A stretch of DNA of 64,000 bases from Vibrio sp. RE86 (GCF_013114545.1 NZ_VTXI01000003.1:124001-188000), one strand, 5' to 3'. Positions 28,233 through 38,429 are shown, counted from the stretch's first letter. The notes: generated by a model not told the origin, from the letters alone. A program made the numbers and translations.

Positions 28233-28284
28233 GTTATAGGTAATAACTCCACAGAATCCACTGTTGGAACCCGTTACCTATAAC
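28233..28284 (-). promoter_or_regulatory. long inverted repeat in the der leader
   Basis: Perfect 11-bp arms GTTATAGGTAA / TTACCTATAAC are separated by 30 bp, which themselves contain TCCACAG / CTGTTGGA. The structure ends 33 bp before the der ATG and has no T-run. Confidence 0.55.
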
Positions 28285-28303
28285 CACACTTTGTTTATTT
28301 TAA

Positions 28304-28346
28304 AACCAATAAAACGGCTCCCAACCGTTACCGATTAGGAGCCGAA
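28304..28346 (-). terminator. intrinsic terminator of bamB
   Basis: On the minus strand CGGCTCC / GGAGCCG with a 16-nt loop is followed by TTTTATTGGTTTT, about 70 bp past the bamB stop. Confidence 0.75.
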
Positions 28347-28414
28347 TGTGAATTATATCACATGTTAATTAAGGGTGTGACCTTTCGAACTGAATTTGTT
28401 TCGGGTACTGCGCC

Positions 28415-29572
28415 TTAATCTAACGTCAGTTTCTTCACGTCACCGTCGCGTGTCGTCACCACGTATCCACCAGGAACGGCGATAGGGCCTACAGCAAAGC
28501 CGCTGCTGTCCACTTCTTGTTGAGAAACGAACTCGCCACTGCTGCGATCAATCCAGTGCAGGTAACCTTCACTGTCTCCGACAACCAAACGATTTTCAAT
28601 AATCGCGGGGGCAGTTAGCAAGCGATACTCAAGCTGGTCGTTACTCCATAGCTCCGTACCACTGCGAGCATCAAATGCGACAAGATGATCACGCTCAGTC
28701 ACAATGAAGATTCGGCTGCCATCGCTCGCCATATCCGTTGCTGACGAAAACGCACGTTTCCACATTGGTTTTCCTGAACGCAGGTCAATCGCAGTCAGCT
28801 GACCGTTATATCCAATAATGTAAAGCGTACCGCCTAAAATTAGAGGAGAAGCATCAACATCAACCAGGCGATCAATTTCTGTCGCGCCTTGAGGCATACC
28901 AATTGGCTGTTGCCAAATCAGCTGGCCACGCTCAACGATTGCAGCCGCAAGTCGACCGTTTGCCGTGCCCCAGAAAACACCACCAGAGGCAGCCACTGGA
29001 GTACTTGAACCACGTAACGTTAGGTTTGGAACTTCAGTACTGATCGTCCACTTGCTCTCACCAGTAACTTGATCCAGTGCGATAAGCATTCCGCTATTGG
29101 TATGAACAATCACTAAGTTGCTATCAACAGCTGGTGCAGTCAGAACTTCACCATCAACTTCTGACATCCACTTCTGTTCGCCAGTCTCTTCATCAAAGGC
29201 CAGCACACGTCCGTTCTCACTTCCGATAAAGATCTGACCATAAGCAGCGGTAATGCCGCCAGAAAGACGAGCAGAAACATCAGACTCAACTTCAGATTCC
29301 CAAAGTGTTTTACCTGTCTCTTGATCGAGCGCTTTAACAATACCATCACGGCTTGCAACAAAGACTTTATCGTAAGCGTATTCAGGTGTCAGCTTAGAGT
29401 AGTATTGACCTACTCCTTTACCCACTGAAGCGCTCCACTCAGACTTCGGCGTGAACTCACTATCAACAATAGGAAGTGGTGCCATGATGATGGTATCTTC
29501 TTCACTTGCACAACCGGCAAGGACACCAACAAACATCGCCGTAGTAAGTGCCTTTTTCAGCATATTTTTCAT
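28415..29572 (-). CDS. bamB: outer membrane assembly lipoprotein BamB
   Basis: A 385-residue lipoprotein. The lipobox VLAGC puts the acylated cysteine at 21. The rest is an eight-bladed beta-propeller with repeated PQQ-like motifs of the form ALDQETGKTLWE, AFDEETGEQKW and ALDQVTGESKW. BamB assists the BAM complex in folding outer-membrane proteins. The gene starts 9 bp after the yfgM stop, so it is co-transcribed with yfgM and probably hisS. A terminator follows. Confidence 0.96.
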   Translation of the reverse strand: MKNMLKKALTTAMFVGVLAGCASEEDTIIMAPLPIVDSEFTPKSEWSASVGKGVGQYYSKLTPEYAYDKVFVASRDGIVKALDQETGKTLWESEVESDVSARLSGGITAAYGQIFIGSENGRVLAFDEETGEQKWMSEVDGEVLTAPAVDSNLVIVHTNSGMLIALDQVTGESKWTISTEVPNLTLRGSSTPVAASGGVFWGTANGRLAAAIVERGQLIWQQPIGMPQGATEIDRLVDVDASPLILGGTLYIIGYNGQLTAIDLRSGKPMWKRAFSSATDMASDGSRIFIVTERDHLVAFDARSGTELWSNDQLEYRLLTAPAIIENRLVVGDSEGYLHWIDRSSGEFVSQQEVDSSGFAVGPIAVPGGYVVTTRDGDVKKLTLD

Positions 29573-29581
29573 GCTATGCCC

Positions 29582-30196
29582 TTACTTGGCTAAATCGTCC
29601 AGTTTCATTTGTAGCGTTTGACTTGCATCGCCAGACTGCTGTGCTTCGGTATAAGCCGCGTATGCAGCTTGCTCATCACCTTTACGCAATAGAATGTCAC
29701 CTTTCAGTTCAGCAACACGACCAGCCCAGCTTTCATCTGTAATGTTAGCTAGCTCTGCAACTGCTGCATCAAACTCGCCTTGCTCTGCTTTCAGACGAGC
29801 TAGGCGGTAATTAACAACTGAAGAAACAGCCGCGTCTTTTGTTGAAGACTTCGCCCATTCAAGCTGTGCAAGAGCTTCATCGAAATTACCTGCTTCTACC
29901 TGAACTTTTGCAAGTTGTAGAGCCGCAAGTACTGAATATTCAGTCTCTTTGTTGCCGTCGATAAACGCTTGAACGTCACCTTCCGCATCAGCGCCTTTCG
30001 CCGCTAAATTTTGAACTGCTTTTGTATAGCTTTCTGACGCAGCTTCTTGAGCCGCTGTCACTGAGTCTTGGTAGTAACGCCAACCAAATAGGCCACCAAG
30101 ACCGACTACAGCACCTAAAATCACTGCTTTGCCGTTCTCTTTCCACCAATCTTTGATTGCTTCTACTTGTTGTTCTTCAGTATCGTAGAGTTCCAC
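29582..30196 (-). CDS. yfgM: YfgM, SecYEG-ancillary TPR protein
   Basis: A 204-residue protein. The N-terminal segment ELYDTEEQQVEAIKDWWKENGKAV is cytosolic. A single transmembrane helix (about residues 23-42, ILGAVVGLGGLFGW) anchors a periplasmic helical TPR-like domain rich in Ala. YfgM associates with the SecYEG translocon and the chaperone PpiD. The gene sits in the conserved hisS-yfgM-bamB order, 64 bp after hisS. Confidence 0.93.
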   Translation of the reverse strand: MELYDTEEQQVEAIKDWWKENGKAVILGAVVGLGGLFGWRYYQDSVTAAQEAASESYTKAVQNLAAKGADAEGDVQAFIDGNKETEYSVLAALQLAKVQVEAGNFDEALAQLEWAKSSTKDAAVSSVVNYRLARLKAEQGEFDAAVAELANITDESWAGRVAELKGDILLRKGDEQAAYAAYTEAQQSGDASQTLQMKLDDLAK

Positions 30197-30260
30197 TTCC
30201 TGTCCTCATACATCAAAAAGTGGTGATGAAAACCACCACTCAAAAAATCAATAAATATAA

Positions 30261-31529
30261 TTAAACTAACTCAGCTAGCTTAGCAACAACGTCTGCTTGG
30301 CTGTAAGTCTCTTGTGTACCGCCAATAAGGTCTTTCAATACTACAGTATTATCAGCCACTTCGTTCTCACCAAGTACCAATGCCACTGCAGCACCAACTT
30401 TGTCAGCACGCTTGAATTGTTTCTTAAAGTTACCGCCACCAAAGTGGTTCATTACTCGTAGGCCAGATACTTGCTCACGTAGAGTCTCTGCCAGTTTCAT
30501 GCCTGCCATCATAGTGCCTTCACCGGCAGTTACCATGTAAACATCAACACTGCGACGTACTTCTGTTAGTTCAAGAGTTTCAAGCATCAATACTAAGCGC
30601 TCTAGGCCCATAGCAAAACCAACTGCTGGTGTTGCTTTACCGCCTAGCTGTTCAACTAGACCGTCATAGCGACCACCACCACATACTGTACCTTGAGCAC
30701 CTAAGCTCTCAGTAATCCACTCAAATACTGTGCGGTTGTAGTAATCAAGACCACGAACTAGACGCTCGTTTACTGTGTATTCGATACCTGCTGCATCAAG
30801 AAGTTCACACAGACCTGCAAAATGTTCTTTAGACTCTTCACCAAGGTACTCAGATAGACGAGGAGCATCACCAAGGATTGCTTGAACATCTGGATTCTTT
30901 GTATCTAGAACACGCAGAGGGTTTGTGTGCATACGACGCTTACAATCATCATCCAATACATCGATGTGCTGCTCAAGGAAAGCAACCAACGCGGTACGGT
31001 AGTTAGCACGATCTTCAGTAGAACCGATTGAGTTCAGCTCTAGACGCACATGTTCATTAATACCCAGCTCACGCCATAAACGAGCAGTCATCATGATCAG
31101 CTCTGCGTCAACGTCAGGACCATTTAAGCCAAATACCTCAACACCACATTGGTGGAATTGACGGTAACGACCTTTTTGAGGACGCTCGTGACGGAACATA
31201 GGACCCATGTACCATAGGCGCTGCTCATCACGGTTGATTAAGCTGTTCTGAATGCATGAACGAACACAACCCGCGGTACCTTCAGGACGTAGCGTTAAGC
31301 TGTCGCCGTTGCGATCATCAAACGTGTACATCTCTTTTGAAACAACGTCTGTCTCTTCACCCACCGCGCGGCTAAAAAGGTTCGTCTCTTCAACGATAGG
31401 CATACGAACTTCGTTATAACCGTATGCGCTCACGACTTGCTTAACCGTGTTTTCTAGCTTCTGCCAAAGTGGAGATTGAGTTGGAAGGCAGTCATTCATG
31501 CCTCGGATAGCTTGGATTGTTTTTGCCAC
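30261..31529 (-). CDS. hisS: histidyl-tRNA synthetase
   Basis: A 422-residue class II synthetase. Motif 2 is [18 protein letters not shown]. The His-specific motifs are [15 protein letters not shown] and [15 protein letters not shown]. The C-terminal anticodon-binding domain (about 325-422) carries [17 protein letters not shown]. Length and motifs are complete. It lies 59 bp downstream of ispG, with yfgM next. Confidence 0.97.
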   Translation of the reverse strand: MAKTIQAIRGMNDCLPTQSPLWQKLENTVKQVVSAYGYNEVRMPIVEETNLFSRAVGEETDVVSKEMYTFDDRNGDSLTLRPEGTAGCVRSCIQNSLINRDEQRLWYMGPMFRHERPQKGRYRQFHQCGVEVFGLNGPDVDAELIMMTARLWRELGINEHVRLELNSIGSTEDRANYRTALVAFLEQHIDVLDDDCKRRMHTNPLRVLDTKNPDVQAILGDAPRLSEYLGEESKEHFAGLCELLDAAGIEYTVNERLVRGLDYYNRTVFEWITESLGAQGTVCGGGRYDGLVEQLGGKATPAVGFAMGLERLVLMLETLELTEVRRSVDVYMVTAGEGTMMAGMKLAETLREQVSGLRVMNHFGGGNFKKQFKRADKVGAAVALVLGENEVADNTVVLKDLIGGTQETYSQADVVAKLAELV

Positions 31530-31588
31530 AGTAATTACCGTAATTTGTTTAGTTCATCGCTGATAATCATTCTTTATCAGCGATGAAA

Positions 31589-32707
31589 TTAATCTTGTTG
31601 TTTAATATCGATGCGGTTTTCTTGATTCAAGATCGACGCTTTAGCACGAATTTTCGCTTCAAGTTTGTCTACAAGATCATTGTTGTCGAATCGCTCTTTC
31701 TGACGCTTACCATCTTCATAGAAAGCACTCTTACGTGCACTTCCGGCAAGACCAAGATGTGACACTTCTGCTTCACCTGGGCCATTCACAACACAACCAA
31801 TAATAGACACATCCATTGGTGTTAAGACATCTTCCAAGCGCTCTTCCAATGCGTTAACCGTGTTAATCACATCAAACTCTTGGCGAGAACAGCTTGGGCA
31901 GGCAATAAAGTTAATGCCTCGCGAGCGGATTCTTAATGATTTAAGGATATCAAAACCGACTTTGATCTCTTCTACCGGATCAGCCGCAAGAGAAATACGC
32001 AGCGTATCACCAATACCTTCTGCGAGAAGCATACCCAAGCCAACCGATGACTTAACCGCTCCTGCACGAGCACCGCCCGCTTCGGTAATACCTAAGTGAA
32101 GTGGCTGGTCGATTTTCTTCGCTAATAGACGGTATGAATCCACCGCAAGGAAGACGTCAGACGCTTTAACACTCACTTTGAACTGATCAAAGTTGAGACG
32201 GTCTAGGATATCAACGTGACGCATTGCCGATTCAATCAGCGCTTCCGGTGTTGGCTCGCCATATTTCATCTGGATGTCTTTCTCCAGAGAACCACCGTTT
32301 ACACCAATTCGAATTGGAATGTTTTTATCACGTGCACAATCAACCACTGAGCGAATACGGCTTTCATTACCGATATTCCCCGGGTTGATTCGTAAACAGT
32401 CTACGCCGTACTCCGCAACTTTAAGCGCAATACGGTAGTCGAAGTGAATATCTGCCACGAGAGGGATCTTCACTTGCTGCTTGATCTGTTTGAATGCTTC
32501 AGCCGCATCCATTGTCGGTACAGAGACACGTACAATGTCTGCACCGACATTTTCCAGAGCTTGAATTTGAGCAACAGTCGCCTCAACGTCTGTTGTTCTG
32601 GTGTTCGTCATTGACTGCACAGCGATAGGTGCGCCATCACCAATAGGCACATCGCCCACGTAGATACGAGTCGATGGGCGACGTTTGATCGGGGATTCGT
32701 ATTGCAT
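31589..32707 (-). CDS. ispG: 4-hydroxy-3-methylbut-2-enyl diphosphate synthase (flavodoxin)
   Basis: A 372-residue [4Fe-4S] enzyme of the MEP isoprenoid pathway. It converts methylerythritol cyclodiphosphate to HMBPP. The TIM barrel begins after [15 protein letters not shown]. Cluster ligands are Cys270 and Cys273 (ACPSC) and Cys305 ([12 protein letters not shown]). The fourth ligand is a Glu shortly after. It follows rodZ by 8 bp, so the two are co-transcribed. Confidence 0.97.
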   Translation of the reverse strand: MQYESPIKRRPSTRIYVGDVPIGDGAPIAVQSMTNTRTTDVEATVAQIQALENVGADIVRVSVPTMDAAEAFKQIKQQVKIPLVADIHFDYRIALKVAEYGVDCLRINPGNIGNESRIRSVVDCARDKNIPIRIGVNGGSLEKDIQMKYGEPTPEALIESAMRHVDILDRLNFDQFKVSVKASDVFLAVDSYRLLAKKIDQPLHLGITEAGGARAGAVKSSVGLGMLLAEGIGDTLRISLAADPVEEIKVGFDILKSLRIRSRGINFIACPSCSRQEFDVINTVNALEERLEDVLTPMDVSIIGCVVNGPGEAEVSHLGLAGSARKSAFYEDGKRQKERFDNNDLVDKLEAKIRAKASILNQENRIDIKQQD

Positions 32708-32715
32708 AGTAATTT

Positions 32716-33702
32716 CTAAGGTAAGTTAAATCTTGCTACTTTGCCTGAAGTATACCCAGAAAGGTCGACAGGTTCACTTGCTAATGTCATTGAGACGTTT
32801 TCAGGTGCGCCTAAAATGACGCTATATGGCAAGTTACCAGACAGTTCTAGGCTTTGGCCCGCTTTTTTAACGCCAGTTGATAGCGTTTTGCCTGTTGAAT
32901 CTTTCACTTGAATCCAACAGTCGTCAGTAAATGACATTGAGAGTAAGTTTGGGGTCGCTTCTGCTGCAGGTTCTGCCGCTGCTGTCGAAGCCTTTTCTTC
33001 CACTGCAACCTCTGCCACTGGAGCTTCTTCAGTTTTTGGCTCTGACTCAACAACCGGCGTTGTTTCTGTGCTTACTGCCTCTTCAACAACAGGGCTTTCA
33101 AGCGTGACTTCAGTTACTGCCTCTGCTGGCAGCACTTCTTCAGTCGCAGGTTCTGACGAGGCAATCTCACTGCTATCTTCTTCAGCTAAGGTTGTAAAGT
33201 CGAGTGATGGCTCTTGCTGGGCAGCTTGCTCAATTTCAAGCTCTTGCTCGGTTTGGCTAGTAAGATCAACCATAGTGGTCTCTTGATTCTGCCACCACCA
33301 AACTGAAGAGATACCAATAATGATCGCAAAGATACCCCATGTTAGCGTCATAATACGGCTGTCATGTTTCTCTCGGTTTGTTTGACGAGAGAAGCTACGC
33401 ATCTCTTGCTCTTCGGGTGTCGTATCTTCACAGCCATCAAGTGCACAAAGTACCACCGACTCTTCTAGGCCAACAGCGCGCGCATAAGATCGCAAGTAAC
33501 CACGCGTGAATGTTGCAACTTGATCGGATGAAAAGTCATTGTTATCAATGTTTTCGATAATAGAAACACGAAGACGAAGTCGGTCTGCCACCTGTTTTTG
33601 AGTCAGGCCAAGCTCTTCGCGTCTGTTTTTTAATAGAGTGCCCGCTTCTACGCCCGTTTTTTCGCTTTCGCTGTACTCTGGTGTCTGTTGTTCAGCTGTC
33701 AT
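32716..33702 (-). CDS. rodZ: cytoskeletal bitopic membrane protein RodZ
   Basis: A 328-residue protein. A cytosolic helix-turn-helix of the Xre/Cro type (about residues 22-90, with [21 protein letters not shown]) binds MreB. A single membrane helix follows at about 116-136 ([21 protein letters not shown]). A Glu/Ala/Val/Thr-rich disordered periplasmic stretch (about 140-245) leads to the C-terminal DUF4115 beta domain. RodZ links MreB to the rod-shape elongation machinery. The PE-rich stretch produces a long spurious antisense frame. Confidence 0.94.
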   Translation of the reverse strand: MTAEQQTPEYSESEKTGVEAGTLLKNRREELGLTQKQVADRLRLRVSIIENIDNNDFSSDQVATFTRGYLRSYARAVGLEESVVLCALDGCEDTTPEEQEMRSFSRQTNREKHDSRIMTLTWGIFAIIIGISSVWWWQNQETTMVDLTSQTEQELEIEQAAQQEPSLDFTTLAEEDSSEIASSEPATEEVLPAEAVTEVTLESPVVEEAVSTETTPVVESEPKTEEAPVAEVAVEEKASTAAAEPAAEATPNLLSMSFTDDCWIQVKDSTGKTLSTGVKKAGQSLELSGNLPYSVILGAPENVSMTLASEPVDLSGYTSGKVARFNLP

Positions 33703-34029
33703 AATGCCAATTATTCTCTTGGTCGTAGAGTCTCGTCTGTTTGCGTCTTCGTTATTAATTTTTAGTTGAACACAAAACTACAAAGCTCTGAATTATTTGG
33801 AGGTCACATTACCTCATAGAAAAGTACTAACGCTTCACTAAATAGACAGAGGGAATTCCTCTAAAGCGTTAACCCTTAATTCTAATAGATATCTTGAGCG
33901 AAACAACATAGAGAAAGTGCATATTTTACAAGCAGCTCAAGGTTTTTCGTTATTTTGACAAAGAGATCGCTACTAGATGTAACAAAAAAGCCAGAGCAAA
34001 GCCCTGGCTATCGATATTTGACGTCTTTT
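33703..34029. other. 327-bp gap between rlmN and rodZ with nested inverted repeats
   Basis: No gene is seen. Three inverted repeats are present. GAGGT / ACCTC lies at 33800-33815. TAACGCTT / AAGCGTTA (33828-33835 and 33864-33871) encloses AGAGG / CCTCT (33848-33862). The rlmN terminator occupies the end. In Pseudomonas and others a pilF/pilW gene sits between rlmN and rodZ. None is found here. Confidence 0.6.
33984..34012 (-). terminator. intrinsic terminator of rlmN
   Basis: On the minus strand AGCCAGGG and CTCTGGCT form a stem followed by six Ts, 20 bp after the rlmN stop. Confidence 0.85.
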
Positions 34030-35157
34030 TTATGAAATCGCCTTCACTTCAATCGCTTCACCTTTCGCGGCGCGATTTAAAGCTGTACGTTTTGTTCGGT
34101 CTATTACGTCACCAACTAACTGACCACAAGCCGCGTCAATATCATCACCACGAGTCTTACGTACTGTTACGGTATGTTCGTATTGCATCAAGGTTTTCTG
34201 GAAACGGTCGATGCGAGAATTACTTGGTTTCTTGTACGGAGAACCTGGGTAAGGGTTGAACGGGATCAGGTTAATTTTACAAGGCGTATCTTTTAATAGC
34301 TCTGCAAGCTCGCGTGCGTGGTCCATATCATCATTAACATGGTCTAATAATACGTACTCTACTGTCACTTTACCGCGGTTTGCGTTTGACGACTCAATGT
34401 AACGGCGAACAGAAGCAAGGAAGTCTTCAATGTCCCAGCGGTCGTTGATCGGCATGATTTCACTGCGCAGCTTGTCGTTTGGCGCGTGAAGTGAGATTGC
34501 CAATGCTACGTCAATCTTACCTGTCATTTGATCTAAACCAGATACGACACCTGACGTCGATACCGTAACGCGGCGTTTAGATAGACCAAAAGCCAAATCA
34601 TCTAGCATTAGCTCTAACGCAGGGATCAGGTTTTTCATGTTCAGAAGTGGCTCACCCATACCCATCATTACGATGTTAGTAATTGGACGACGGCCAGTCT
34701 CTTTCTCAAGACCAACTTCACGTGCAGCACGCCACACCTGACCGATGATTTCAGATACTTTTAGGTTACGGTTAAAGCCCTGCTGCGCTGTTGAACAGAA
34801 TTTACACTCTAGTGCACAACCTACTTGTGACGATACACACAGTGTTGCACGGTCATCCTCTGGGATATAAACCGTTTCAACGTCTTGGTCGCCAACTTTC
34901 ATTGCCCACTTGATAGTGCCGTCTGATGAATGTTGTGCTTCAGCAACCGTTGGTGCTTTGATTTCACAACGATGCAGCAGCTTTTCACGTAACTTTTTAT
35001 TAATGTTGGTCATGTTGTCGAAGTTATCGACACCGAAATGGTAGATCCACTTCATTACCTGATCTGCACGGAATGCCTTTTCACCGAGTTCCTCAGCAAA
35101 AAACTTACGCATACCTTGACGATCAAAGTCGAGTAGATTGATTTTTTCAGTGGTCAT
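34030..35157 (-). CDS. rlmN: dual-specificity RNA methyltransferase RlmN
   Basis: A 375-residue radical SAM enzyme that methylates C2 of A2503 in 23S rRNA and A37 of some tRNAs. The start [16 protein letters not shown] is chosen over an ATG four codons earlier. The cluster motif CxxxCxxC is at Cys114, Cys118 and Cys121 (CALECKFC). MGMGEPLLN and the C-terminal catalytic cysteine in DIDAACGQL (near 350) are present. It stands as a single gene with its own terminator. Confidence 0.96.
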   Translation of the reverse strand: MTTEKINLLDFDRQGMRKFFAEELGEKAFRADQVMKWIYHFGVDNFDNMTNINKKLREKLLHRCEIKAPTVAEAQHSSDGTIKWAMKVGDQDVETVYIPEDDRATLCVSSQVGCALECKFCSTAQQGFNRNLKVSEIIGQVWRAAREVGLEKETGRRPITNIVMMGMGEPLLNMKNLIPALELMLDDLAFGLSKRRVTVSTSGVVSGLDQMTGKIDVALAISLHAPNDKLRSEIMPINDRWDIEDFLASVRRYIESSNANRGKVTVEYVLLDHVNDDMDHARELAELLKDTPCKINLIPFNPYPGSPYKKPSNSRIDRFQKTLMQYEHTVTVRKTRGDDIDAACGQLVGDVIDRTKRTALNRAAKGEAIEVKAIS

Positions 35158-35289
35158 ATAGCCTCTCAAAAGACGGAACAGTAATTAAGGGCGCGAATTG
35201 TACAGCCTTTACGCAGTGACAACAAGCACTGTAAAGCCATGTATTTACTAAGGCGTTAATATAACTGTGATTAAAAATTATACAGAAAT

Positions 35290-35318
35290 AAAGAGCCCAC
35301 CAAATTGGTGGGCTGCTT
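35290..35318 (-). terminator. intrinsic terminator of the csdE-tcdA unit
   Basis: A perfect AGCCCACC / GGTGGGCT stem with a 5-nt loop is followed by CTTTATTTCTG on the minus strand, 12 bp past the csdE stop. Confidence 0.75.
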
Positions 35319-35329
35319 TAAGAATTTTG

Positions 35330-35758
35330 TTAATGAGCGATATGCTTTATCTGCTCTACAATCGCTTTTAGACCATTGCCTCGTGATGGGCTCAAATGGG
35401 CGATTAAGCCAAGACTTTCAAAGTATTCATCAACATCAAAAGCTTTAATCTCAGCAGATGTTTTGCCATCAAACGCGGTCATTACCAAGGCGATCAGGCC
35501 TCGTACAATACGAGCATCCGAATCGGCGCAAAAGTACCATTTATCGCCAACTTGTTCACTCACAAGCCAGACGAGACTTTCACAGCCAGCAACTGTCACT
35601 TGTTCGGACTTCAACTCTTCAGGCATTTTAGGCAGCTTTTTACCCCATTGAATGACCTGACGGTAACGCTCTTCCCAACCTTTAAATCCAGCCATTGTGG
35701 TAATGATGTCATCAAGGGTAATCTCTTGCCCAAACGGGGATTGTGGATACGGTGACAT
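35330..35758 (-). CDS. csdE: CsdE, SufE-family sulfur acceptor
   Basis: A 142-residue protein from MSPYPQSPFGQEITLDDI. It accepts persulfide sulfur from a cysteine desulfurase (CsdA) on the conserved Cys59 (VTVAGCESLVWL). The C-terminal block FLxxLGLxxHLSPSRGNG-type (residues about 112-130) is clear. It lies 22 bp after tcdA. The csdE-tcdA pair also occurs in E. coli as csdE-csdL, linking sulfur transfer to tRNA modification. The desulfurase csdA is not in the window. Confidence 0.93.
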   Translation of the reverse strand: MSPYPQSPFGQEITLDDIITTMAGFKGWEERYRQVIQWGKKLPKMPEELKSEQVTVAGCESLVWLVSEQVGDKWYFCADSDARIVRGLIALVMTAFDGKTSAEIKAFDVDEYFESLGLIAHLSPSRGNGLKAIVEQIKHIAH

Positions 35759-35780
35759 AAGATTCTCCAAACCTATCAAC

Positions 35781-36590
35781 CTACTTTGCGTATTTCTGAA
35801 GTAGCTTTTCAACAATTCTTGATACTGCAACAAAACCAAATGTCGCCGTCACTACCGTCGCTGCGCCAAAACCACTCGCACAGTCCATACGCTTAGGGCC
35901 TTCAGCCGTTGATTTCACGCCACACACTGAGCCATCTGGCTGTGGGTATTTCAGTTGCTCAGTTGAGAAGACACAATCAATACCAAACTTACGTGCAGGG
36001 TTAGTCGGGAAGTTGTGATGACGACGCAGTGTATCTTTAATCTTTTTCGCAAGAGGATCTTGGATAGTTTTCGTCAAGTCCGCGACTTTAATTTGTGTCG
36101 GGTCTATCTGACCACCAGCCCCCCCCGTAGTAATCACTTTAATCTTATTGCTGCGGCAGTACGCTAGCAGGGAAGCTTTAGCACGAACACTATCAATCGC
36201 ATCAAGTACGTAGTCATACTCTTTGGTTAAGTATTCGTGTTGATTGTCCGGCGTAATGAAATCATCAATCAGATTCACTTTACACTCTGGGTTAATCAGT
36301 TTGACGCGCTCCGCCATGACTTCAATTTTGCTTTGACCAACGGTACCCGACATTGCATGGATTTGACGGTTGATGTTAGTCACACACACGTCATCCATAT
36401 CAATCAGAGTCAATTCACCGACACCCGTTCGAGCTAATGCTTCAACAGCCCAAGAACCTACGCCACCAATACCAATGACACATACGTGGGCAGCACGCAG
36501 AACTTCGACTTCATTGTTACCATAAAGACGACGTGTACCACCAAATCGTTGGTTGTAATTATCAGAAGCTGGAGTGTCGAGTTCGCGCAT
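35781..36590 (-). CDS. tcdA: tRNA threonylcarbamoyladenosine dehydratase TcdA (CsdL)
   Basis: A 269-residue E1-like enzyme that uses ATP to cyclise t6A37 into ct6A. The start MRELDTPASDNYNQRFGGTRRLYG is favoured over an ATG 16 codons upstream. The Rossmann motif is VIGIGGVGSWAVEALARTGVGELTLIDMD. The ThiF/MoeB-type adenylation residues follow. Together with the Sua5 gene at 5.5 kb it gives two steps of the same anticodon-loop modification in this window. Confidence 0.95.
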   Translation of the reverse strand: MRELDTPASDNYNQRFGGTRRLYGNNEVEVLRAAHVCVIGIGGVGSWAVEALARTGVGELTLIDMDDVCVTNINRQIHAMSGTVGQSKIEVMAERVKLINPECKVNLIDDFITPDNQHEYLTKEYDYVLDAIDSVRAKASLLAYCRSNKIKVITTGGAGGQIDPTQIKVADLTKTIQDPLAKKIKDTLRRHHNFPTNPARKFGIDCVFSTEQLKYPQPDGSVCGVKSTAEGPKRMDCASGFGAATVVTATFGFVAVSRIVEKLLQKYAK

Positions 36591-36610
36591 AGTGTTTTTC
36601 CGCTGGGTCC

Positions 36611-36646
36611 AAAAACAAAGAGTGCGATTTATACGCACTCTTTATT
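36611..36646 (-). terminator. intrinsic terminator of mltA
   Basis: The stem AAAGAGTGCG / CGCACTCTTT with a 7-nt loop is followed by GTTTTTGG on the minus strand, between mltA and tcdA. Confidence 0.85.
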
Positions 36647-36667
36647 AAAAAGTCTAGATGTGAAGCG

Positions 36668-37798
36668 CTATTGTAGCTTCTCTGGCGGCTGCGCCCAAGG
36701 TGCTTGGGTTGCACTACCATCAAGGCCAAGCTTCCACACGCGGCCAAAGTGTTTGTAATGACCGGCTTCAGTTCCTGCTCTTGGGCCCATTCCATGATAG
36801 AGGTCTAGGTGGTTCTGTTTCACCGCACCACCAGTATCAAGCACAATCAACAAACGAAGTTGATGCGCCCCACTCCAAGTACCGTCAGGATTTAATAACG
36901 GAACCTCTGCCAAAATAGGCGTACCCATCGGGAAGATTGAACGATCTCCAGCAACAGACGCCATCGGTAGCAGCGGAATACCCGCAGAGCCTGTCACTGG
37001 CGCATCGGCTCTTGGCTCAAAAAAGACAAACGAAGGGTTCTGTTCTAGCAGTTCCTTCACCGTTTCTTCGTCGTTCTCAAGTACCCACTCTTTGATGGCT
37101 TTCATTGACATTTTTTCACGCGGCACTAAGTCGCGCTCAATTAATACACGGCCAATACTGACATACGCTTTGTTGTTCTTACCGCCGTAAGCAAAATACT
37201 CAAGCGTGTCGTCATCTTCGAAATGGACAAAACCACTGCCCTGAACTTCCATCAAGAATGGATCAATCATATTTGCAGCGTAACCAAGCTCTAACCCTTT
37301 CCCTTCTAATGCACCATCATAGATTTGCGCTCGCGTTGGGCAGTCACTTTCACAATTAGGCTTGGAGTAGACTGGGTATTTGTAGGTTTCGTTTGGCTCG
37401 TGACGCAGTTCCATCACTGGAGAGAAATAGCCCGTAAATAACACATTACCTTGCTTGTCCCCGCCCCCTAGTTGAGCGGCTTGGATACCAAAGTTAGCCA
37501 GATCCAAAGGCTCACCACTTTGTAACACCCACTCATTCAGTTTTTCATAAAGAGGCTGATAGATTTTTGCCATTGAAGGTGAGTTCGCCACGACTTGCTC
37601 AGCTTGGCGATGAAACTCCGTAAAATCTCTCGGTTTATCAGATTCCACCGACGGCGATTTATTTAAAATAGTATTAAATTCTTGATCCGTATATTGCTGA
37701 GCACGGTCAGTAGGTTGAGCACAGCCGAAAAGAAGAGTCGCGGCTGCAATAGGAAGATATTTTTTGAACACTGGTTTGATCCCTTTCAAGCGATGCAT
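36668..37798 (-). CDS. mltA: membrane-bound lytic murein transglycosylase A
   Basis: A 376-residue lipoprotein from MHRLKGIKPVFKKYLPIAAATLLFGCAQ, with the lipobox cysteine at 26. The MltA barrel domain (GNVLFTGYFSPVMELRH and VQGSGFVHFEDD) is followed by the 3D domain. That domain has RLLIVLDTGGAVKQNHLDLYHGMGPRAG, where the catalytic Asp lies. It cleaves glycan strands to 1,6-anhydromuropeptides at the outer membrane. The product is full length and the gene ends at a strong terminator. Confidence 0.95.
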   Translation of the reverse strand: MHRLKGIKPVFKKYLPIAAATLLFGCAQPTDRAQQYTDQEFNTILNKSPSVESDKPRDFTEFHRQAEQVVANSPSMAKIYQPLYEKLNEWVLQSGEPLDLANFGIQAAQLGGGDKQGNVLFTGYFSPVMELRHEPNETYKYPVYSKPNCESDCPTRAQIYDGALEGKGLELGYAANMIDPFLMEVQGSGFVHFEDDDTLEYFAYGGKNNKAYVSIGRVLIERDLVPREKMSMKAIKEWVLENDEETVKELLEQNPSFVFFEPRADAPVTGSAGIPLLPMASVAGDRSIFPMGTPILAEVPLLNPDGTWSGAHQLRLLIVLDTGGAVKQNHLDLYHGMGPRAGTEAGHYKHFGRVWKLGLDGSATQAPWAQPPEKLQ

Positions 37799-37850
37799 CG
37801 AGCATGACAAACTTGATTCTAATTCGCAATCAAACAGAGGTTAATGAATG

Positions 37851-38258
37851 TTATTTTTGACTTTTTCTGACACGAAAGACAGGTTGATAATGTGGTTCAG
37901 AGACTTGACGCATCTCTGTGAAGGTTTCGTTTAGGGTTCTAAAACGACGTACCTCATCACCGACACGAAATTCTAAGTGTGTTCCATCCCACTCATATTG
38001 CGTATCAACAATACCACCGTTAATCGACACTCCAGATGGCCCAAGCACAAATTCACTCGCGGCATACCCTGCGACATTTTGCTCAACCCAAGTACCATAC
38101 ACATTAGATTTGGGATAAGTCGCTGCTAAGTAATACTGATAGAGCTGACTACTTAACATTACGGCGGCAATACCGACAATAACCGCGCCGATCAGAATTG
38201 ACCTTTCGACCCACTTTTTACTTTTTCCGTCGTTTACGCTCACGTTATTGTTTACCAA
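37851..38258 (-). CDS. DUF2850 membrane protein
   Basis: A protein of about 135 residues of the Vibrio family DUF2850. One transmembrane helix (ILIGAVIVGIAAVMLSSQLYQYYLA) is followed by a small beta-rich periplasmic domain with YGTWVEQNVAGYAASEF, INGGIVDTQYEWDG and EVRRFRTLNETFTEM. Function is unknown. There is no ATG near the expected start. The frame is open from a TTG at 38339, but that codon has no ribosome-binding site. The TTG at 38258 lies 11 nt after AAGGTGG, so I prefer it. A GTG at 38243 is another option. Confidence 0.7.
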   Translation of the reverse strand: MVNNNVSVNDGKSKKWVERSILIGAVIVGIAAVMLSSQLYQYYLAATYPKSNVYGTWVEQNVAGYAASEFVLGPSGVSINGGIVDTQYEWDGTHLEFRVGDEVRRFRTLNETFTEMRQVSEPHYQPVFRVRKSQK

Positions 38259-38429
38259 TGCCGATTTGATAATGCCACCTTTATAATTGTGCGCTATAAA
38301 CAGCCAATTAGCGAATAGCCATACGTATAGTTTTATCAATGAGGAAGTTTCACTATCTCATTAAAACTCAAAATTAACAACATACCATTCTATTTATGCA
38401 GTTATTTGATAAAACCACTTGCTGAAAAG

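Noticed and set aside
27782..28243. 153-codon plus-strand frame
   Set aside because: It is antisense to the start of der, with a Ser/Thr-rich translation lacking a domain.
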